A DNA stretch of 64,000 nucleotides from Scylla paramamosain. Lineage: Eukaryota > Arthropoda > Malacostraca > Decapoda > Portunidae. Under the pieces are notes generated by a model. The model made no database searches. It was not told the DNA's origin and worked only from the letters and a program-made list of their open reading frames with translations. The DNA is taken from the NCBI RefSeq assembly GCF_035594125.1, contig NC_087186.1, positions 1,327,728 to 1,391,727 on the forward strand, read 5' to 3'. The translations under genes and the position numbers were made by a program. Below are positions 62,061-64,000 of the stretch, piece by piece. The first letter of the stretch is position 1; every line of letters starts with the position of its first letter.

Positions 62061-64000
62061 TTTATTTTTTTTATGTAGGAAGGATACTGGCCAAGGGCAA
62101 CAAAAATCTAATAAAAGAAAAATGCCCACTGAAATGCCAGTCCCATAAAGGGGTCAAAGCAGTGGTCAAAAATTGGTGGATAAGTGTCTTGAAACCTCCC
62201 TCTTGAAGGAATTCAAGTCATAGGAAGGTGGAAATACAGAAGCAGGCAGGGAGTTCCAGAGTTTACCAAAGAAAGGGATGAATAATTGAGAATACTGGTT
62301 AACTCTTGCGTTAGAGAGGTGGACAGAATAGGGGTGAGAGAAAGAAGAAAGTTTTGTGCAGCGACGCCGCGGAAGAAGGGGAGGCATGCAGTTAGCAAGA
62401 TCAGAAGAGCAATTAGCATGAAAATAGCGGTAGAAGACAGCTAGATATGCAACATTGCGGCGGTGAGAGAGAGGCTGAAGACAGTCAGTTAGAGGAGAGG
62501 AGTTGATGAGACGAAAAGCTTTTGATTCCACCCTGTCTAGAAGAGCATTATGAGTGGAACCCCCCCAGACATGTGAAGCGTACTCCATACATGGACGGAA
62601 AAGGCCCTTGTACAGACTTAGCAGCTGGGGGGGATGAGAAAAACTGGCGGAGACGTCTCAGAACACATAACTTCATAGAAGCTGTTTTAGCTAGAGATGA
62701 GATGTGAAGTTTCCAGTTCAGATTATAAGTAAAGGACAGACCGAGGATGTTCAGTGTAGAAGAGGGAGACAGCTGAGTGTCATTGAAGAAGAGGGGATAG
62801 TTGTCTGGAAGGTTGTGTCGAGTTGATAGATGGAGGAATTGAGTTTTTAAGGCATTGAACAATACCAAGTTTGCTATGCCCCAATCAGAAATTTTAGAAA
62901 AATCAGAAGTCAGGCGTTCTGTGGCTTCCCTGCGTGATATGTTTACCTCCTGAAGGGTTGGACGTCTATGAAAAGACGTGGAAAAATGCAGAGTGGTATC
63001 ATCAGCGTAGGAGTGGATAGGACAAGAAGTTTGGTTTAGAAGATCATTAATGAATAATAAGAAGAGAGTGGGTGACAGGACAGAATCCTGAGGAACACCA
63101 CTGTTAATAGATTTAGGAGAAGAACAGTGACCGTCTACCACAGCAGTAATAGAACGGTCACAAAAGAAAATTCAGATGAAGTTACAGAGAGAAGGATAGA
63201 AACCGTAGGAGGGTGGTTTGGAAATCAAAGCTTTGTGCCAGACTCTATCAAAGGCTTTTGAGATGTCCAAGGCAACAGCAAAAGTTTCACCAAAATCTCT
63301 AAAAGAGGATGACCAAGACTAAGTAAGGAAAGCCAGAAGATCACCAGTAGAGCGGCCTAGACGGAACCCATACTGGCGATCAGATAGAAGGTTGTGAAGT
63401 GATAGATGTTTAAGAATCTTCCTGTTGAGGATAGATTCAAAAACTTTAGATAAGCAGGAAATTAAAGCAATAGGACGGTAGTTTGAGGGATTAGAGCAGT
63501 CACCCTTTTTAGGAACAGGTTGAATGTAGGCAAACTTCCAGCAAAAAGTAAAGGTAGATGTTGACAGACAGAGCTGAAAGAGTATGACTAGGCAAGGTGC
63601 AAGCACGGAGGCACAGTTTCGGAGAACAATAGGAGAGACCCCATCAGGTCCATAAGCCTTCCGAGGGTTTAGGCCAGCGAGGGCATGGAAAACATCATTG
63701 CGAAGAATTTTAATAGGTGGCATGAAGTAGTCAGAGGGTGGAAGAGAGGGAGGAACAAGCCCAGAATCGTCCAAGGTAGAGTTTTTAGCAAAGGTTTGAG
63801 CAAAGAGTTCAGCTTTAGAAATAGATGTGATGGCAGTAGTGCCATCTGGTTGAAGTAGAGGAGGGTAAGAAGAAGAAGCAAAGTTATTGGATATATTTTT
63901 GGCTAGGTGCCAGAAATCACGAGGGGAGTTAGATCTTGAAAGGTTTTGACATTTTCTGTTAATGAAGGAGTTTTTGGCTAGTTGGAGAACAGACTTGGCA
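62061..64000 (-). mobile_element. LINE-J copy 3, continues beyond the window
   Basis: Minus-strand copy whose 3' end is an oligo-A tail (T-rich run at 62,061-62,074 on the plus strand) preceded by the same 3' untranslated sequence as copy 2 (GTAGGAAGGATACTGGCCAA on the plus strand). The 5' part lies outside the window. Confidence 0.93.
62166..64000 (-). pseudogene. LINE-J copy 3 reverse transcriptase region, partial
   Basis: Read downward: LDDSGLVPPSLPPSDYF (in frame here, unlike copy 2), NPRKAYGPDGVSP, SNYRPIALISC, QYGFRLGRSTGDLLAFLT, then a TAG at 63,319 where copy 2 has the Glu of LTESW. Next come SGVP-type motif B (reading INSGVPQDSVLSPTLF, Gly to Asp in PQG) and SYADDTTLHF (motif C, catalytic pair intact). 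A frameshift near 62,600 separates the C-terminal part MEYASHVWGGSTHNALLDRVESKAF. Stop at 62,166. It is inactive, but useful as reference for the family's correct motif C and for the deletion in copy 2. Confidence 0.92.

Overview
The window is eukaryotic, repeat-dominated DNA with no convincing host protein-coding gene, tRNA or rRNA. Long (TC)n, (AC)n, (AT)n and (ATT)n microsatellites, AT-rich satellite DNA, several LINE clades and one Ty3/Gypsy element with an envelope-like gene together suggest an arthropod. A decapod crustacean is my best guess from general knowledge of such genomes; it is an inference, not a proven assignment.

Layout. 1-11,018: microsatellite-rich DNA with broken LINEs. 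These are a 3' fragment of the LINE-L family (3145-3771), LINE-J copy 1 (4888-7057), and a minus-strand LINE with a C-terminal CCHC motif (7729-10640) that is itself interrupted by a 5'-truncated CR1/L2-like LINE (8667-9826). 11,019-48,857: one large satellite domain with a basic unit near 97 bp. The monomers fall into five recurring types in fixed order (A-B-C-D-E), giving a higher-order repeat near 470 bp. The domain changes orientation at four points (about 24.27, 31.07, 47.03 and 48.09 kb) and has been invaded by an RTE LINE (13,683-16,904, minus), an almost complete LINE-J copy 2 (18,031-21,338), and LINE-J copy 4. Copy 4 is split by a 9.1-kb Gypsy element (33,426-42,569) flanked by a 5-bp duplication. 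48,858-62,060: mostly non-coding DNA with long di- and trinucleotide repeats, plus a nearly full-length but broken LINE-L copy (50,251-53,251). 62,061-64,000: LINE-J copy 3 on the minus strand, running off the window.

How the pieces relate. Nesting gives an order of events: satellite first, then LINE-J copy 4, then Gypsy, then a CR1 3' tail of about 70 bp inside the Gypsy integrase gene. An AT-tract expansion with a perfect inverted duplication lies inside its pol. All retroelement reading frames carry stops, frameshifts or altered catalytic residues, so no element here looks autonomous. The Gypsy element carries gag, protease, reverse transcriptase, RNase H and integrase regions and a baculovirus-F/errantivirus-like envelope region, all decayed.

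The most unusual material is the satellite: a previously unannotated (to my knowledge) pentameric higher-order repeat, a locally amplified hexameric derivative (25.9-27.7 kb), a 1.6-kb block present twice 33 kb apart, and inversion junctions that coincide with short-loop hairpins.
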